NCBI GenBank assembly: GCA_947449515.1
Contig: CANFSD010000055.1
Location: 1-9,025, forward strand
Length of the DNA stretch: 9,025 bases
Source: Bacteroidota bacterium
GTDB lineage: Bacteria > Bacteroidota > Bacteroidia > UKL13-3
Reading direction: 5' to 3'
Below, in pieces: positions 7,173 through 9,025 of this stretch. The notes beneath the pieces were generated by a model, which ran no database searches, was not told where the DNA came from, and worked only from the letters and a program-made list of their open reading frames with translations. A program made the translations under genes and the position numbers. The stretch's first letter is position 1. The number at the start of each line of letters is the position of its first letter.

Positions 7173-9025
7173 TTAGTGATTCAATCTTCTTTTTACCCGA
7201 CATAAATTCATAAACTACAGGAATAACATATAAAGTTAAGAAGCCAGAAAACAGTAATCCTCCAATGATTACCATTCCCAAAGACACCCTACTTTTTGCG
7301 CCCGCACCCAAGGCAAGTGCAATTGGCAATGCACCTAAAATGGTTGCTAAACTGGTCATCATAATGGGACGCAAACGAGATACCGCCGCTTCTTTTACTG
7401 CTTGTAATTTTGGCATGCCATGGGCGCGTTTTTGGTTGGCAAACTCCACAATTAAAATTCCATTTTTGGTAACCAAACCTAAGAGAACAATAATTCCAAT
7501 TTGGCTAAAAATATTCATGGTTTGATCAAAATACCAAAGTGTAATTAAGGCCCCAGCCAATGCCAATGGAACAGTAAACATGATAATAATTGGATCAATA
7601 AAACTTTCAAACTGAGCTGCCAAAACCAAGTATACCAATACCAAGGCCAAAATAAATGCAAACAAGGTATTGGAAGAACTCTCAGAAAAATCGCGCGAGG
7701 GACCACCTAAATCTGTGGTAAAAGAATCATCCAACACTTTTTTCTGTATACGTTTCATTTCATCTATACCGTCGCCAATAGTTTTCCCTGGAGCTAAACC
7801 CGCAGATACCGTTGCTGCTTTATACCTGTTGTAATGGTAGAGTTGAGGCGGACTACTTTGTTCTACAATAGAAACAATATTATCTAATTGAATCAATGTG
7901 CCTCTATCGTTGCGCACGTAAAGTGATTTTAAATCAATGGGTGCATCACGGTGTTCACGCTCTACTTGCCCAATAATTTGATACTGCTTGCCATTTTTGG
8001 TAAAGTATCCATAGCGCACTCCGCCGTATGCAAATTGCAAAGTTTGGGCAACGGTTTGCACACTCACACCTAAATTTTTTGCGCGCTCTCTATCAAAATT
8101 TATCACCAATTCTGGTCGGTTAAACTTTAAATTTACATCAACACCTTGAAAAATTTTACTGGCATTTACCTCCTCTAAAAACTTAGGCAAATAGCTTTGT
8201 ATTTTACTAAAATCTTGGTTTTGCAAAATAAATTGTACGGGCAAACCTGCGCGCGAACCACCTGTTCCAGTAATGGTTTGGTCTTGTATTACAAAAGACT
8301 TAGCTCCTGTTAAACCCATTAATTGCTGTTGCAGTTTTTGTGCAATTTGTTGCTGTGAACGTTTTCTTTGATCGGCTTCCGAAAGCATGACACGCACAAA
8401 TCCTGTATTCATGGCACCACTTCCTGTAAAGCCCGGAGCGGTTACCACCAAAGTCATTCTTTTTTCTGGAATAGAATCATCCACCAAATCAGAAATCTGG
8501 TCCATATACCTATCCATATAATCAAAAGAGGTACCCTCGGGTGCTGTAGAACTGATACGCATCCAACTTCTATCATCCAATGGCGATAATTCCGATTGCA
8601 AGTTTTTACCAATCACAAAAATCAATACCATGCTTACCGCTATCAAAGTCCATACTTGCCATTTGTTTTGGAACATTTTCTCCAACGACCTCGAATAGGC
8701 ATTGTTTAGGTTCACAAAAAACGGTTCGGTTCTTTCATAAAACCTAGAATGTTTATTGTTTTTTCTTTGCAAGAAAACGTTCAAAACAGGTGTAAGTGTA
8801 AGTGATACAAAGGCAGATATCAATACCGATCCCGCGACCACAACCCCAAATTCACGGAACAAACGACCTACAAATCCTTGAATAAAAATAATAGGTAAAA
8901 ACACAACCGCCAAGGTTATAGAAGTAGCGATTACGGCAAAGAAAATTTCATTGGTTCCTTTAATGGCGGCCTGACGAGGATTTAATCCCTCCTCTATTTT
9001 CTTAAAAATATTCTCTGTTACTACA
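7147..9025 (-). CDS. RND-family efflux transporter (AcrB/HAE1-like), 3' part
   Basis: This is the C-terminal 625 residues of an inner-membrane proton-driven exporter; such proteins usually have about 1,020-1,060 residues, so roughly 400 are missing beyond the right edge. The frame is open to the window end. The first visible residues, VVTENIFKKIEEG, follow directly after the place where the paired Asp residues of TM4 would lie, so these are just outside. Visible parts: TM helices at about 28-47 and 59-81, TM7 at about 123-143, the second large periplasmic (porter/docking) region at about 144-450, and TM8-12 at about 452-608. LAAQFESFIDP (468-478) is a family hallmark. GLVTKNGILIVEFAN (516-530) carries the TM10 lysine (Lys520) of the proton relay, which points to an HAE1-like pump rather than a heavy-metal exporter. 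The C-terminus is short and charged. The tolC-like gene overlaps its end, and an adaptor gene is expected upstream of it. Confidence 0.96.
   Translation of the reverse strand, partial: VVTENIFKKIEEGLNPRQAAIKGTNEIFFAVIATSITLAVVFLPIIFIQGFVGRLFREFGVVVAGSVLISAFVSLTLTPVLNVFLQRKNNKHSRFYERTEPFFVNLNNAYSRSLEKMFQNKWQVWTLIAVSMVLIFVIGKNLQSELSPLDDRSWMRISSTAPEGTSFDYMDRYMDQISDLVDDSIPEKRMTLVVTAPGFTGSGAMNTGFVRVMLSEADQRKRSQQQIAQKLQQQLMGLTGAKSFVIQDQTITGTGGSRAGLPVQFILQNQDFSKIQSYLPKFLEEVNASKIFQGVDVNLKFNRPELVINFDRERAKNLGVSVQTVAQTLQFAYGGVRYGYFTKNGKQYQIIGQVEREHRDAPIDLKSLYVRNDRGTLIQLDNIVSIVEQSSPPQLYHYNRYKAATVSAGLAPGKTIGDGIDEMKRIQKKVLDDSFTTDLGGPSRDFSESSSNTLFAFILALVLVYLVLAAQFESFIDPIIIMFTVPLALAGALITLWYFDQTMNIFSQIGIIVLLGLVTKNGILIVEFANQKRAHGMPKLQAVKEAAVSRLRPIMMTSLATILGALPIALALGAGAKSRVSLGMVIIGGLLFSGFLTLYVIPVVYEFMSGKKKIESLSEKTNEEQ

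Noticed and set aside
7265..8589. Two short plus-strand frames inside the RND gene (7265-7525 and 8368-8589)
   Set aside because: Antisense to conserved transmembrane and porter segments of the pump; no independent support.
7147..8913. RND gene read as a complete 588-residue protein starting at 8913
   Set aside because: The codon at 8913-8911 is an internal TTG (Leu) in a transmembrane helix. The frame continues for 37 more conserved RND residues to the window edge, so the gene is partial, not truncated.
1..9025. Mobile element, defence system, CRISPR array or novel multi-gene system
   Set aside because: No transposase, integrase, direct-repeat array or unknown gene is present. Every coding region falls into a known housekeeping or transport family.

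Overview
The window comes from an AT-rich member of the Bacteroidota. Three things support this. The outer-membrane assembly protein is the long Bacteroidota-type LptD. The N-acetylmuramoyl-L-alanine amidase has the insertion typical of that phylum and lies directly before an MlaD-like MCE gene. Start codons lack recognisable Shine-Dalgarno sequences, while Bacteroidota-type -7 elements (TAnnTTTG) are visible. I cannot name a genus. The region is densely packed chromosomal housekeeping DNA, with no sign of mobile elements, CRISPR, tRNA or rRNA genes, and no stretch over 300 bases without a gene.

Layout from left to right. A 5' fragment of a minus-strand gene (1-66), probably ComB-like 2-phosphosulfolactate phosphatase, is followed by a strong intrinsic terminator (76-109) that ends the upstream minus-strand gcvT (122-1198, glycine cleavage T protein). 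gcvT lies 55 bases downstream of lptD (1254-3998, minus), which exports lipopolysaccharide to the cell surface. lptD is divergent from a plus-strand pair, a periplasmic zinc amidase (4013-4828, possibly from 3986) and an MCE/MlaD-like lipid-transport subunit (4872-5849). The stop codons of mlaD and of the convergent tolC-like gene abut with no base between them. The tolC-like gene (5850-7172, minus) overlaps the 3' end of an RND efflux pump gene (7147 to beyond 9025, minus), whose 5' part lies outside the window.

Most of the window concerns the Gram-negative envelope: LPS assembly (LptD), peptidoglycan hydrolysis (amidase), phospholipid traffic between the membranes (MlaD) and tripartite efflux (RND plus TolC; the periplasmic adaptor is presumably just outside to the right). 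GcvT and ComB belong to one-carbon and sulfonate metabolism and seem to be only neighbours. I found no undescribed system. The points worth a second look are small-scale: overlapping divergent 5' ends with non-ATG starts, a terminator almost touching the next start codon, a palindrome exactly on the stop-stop junction, and a possible inter-domain disulfide in LptD.
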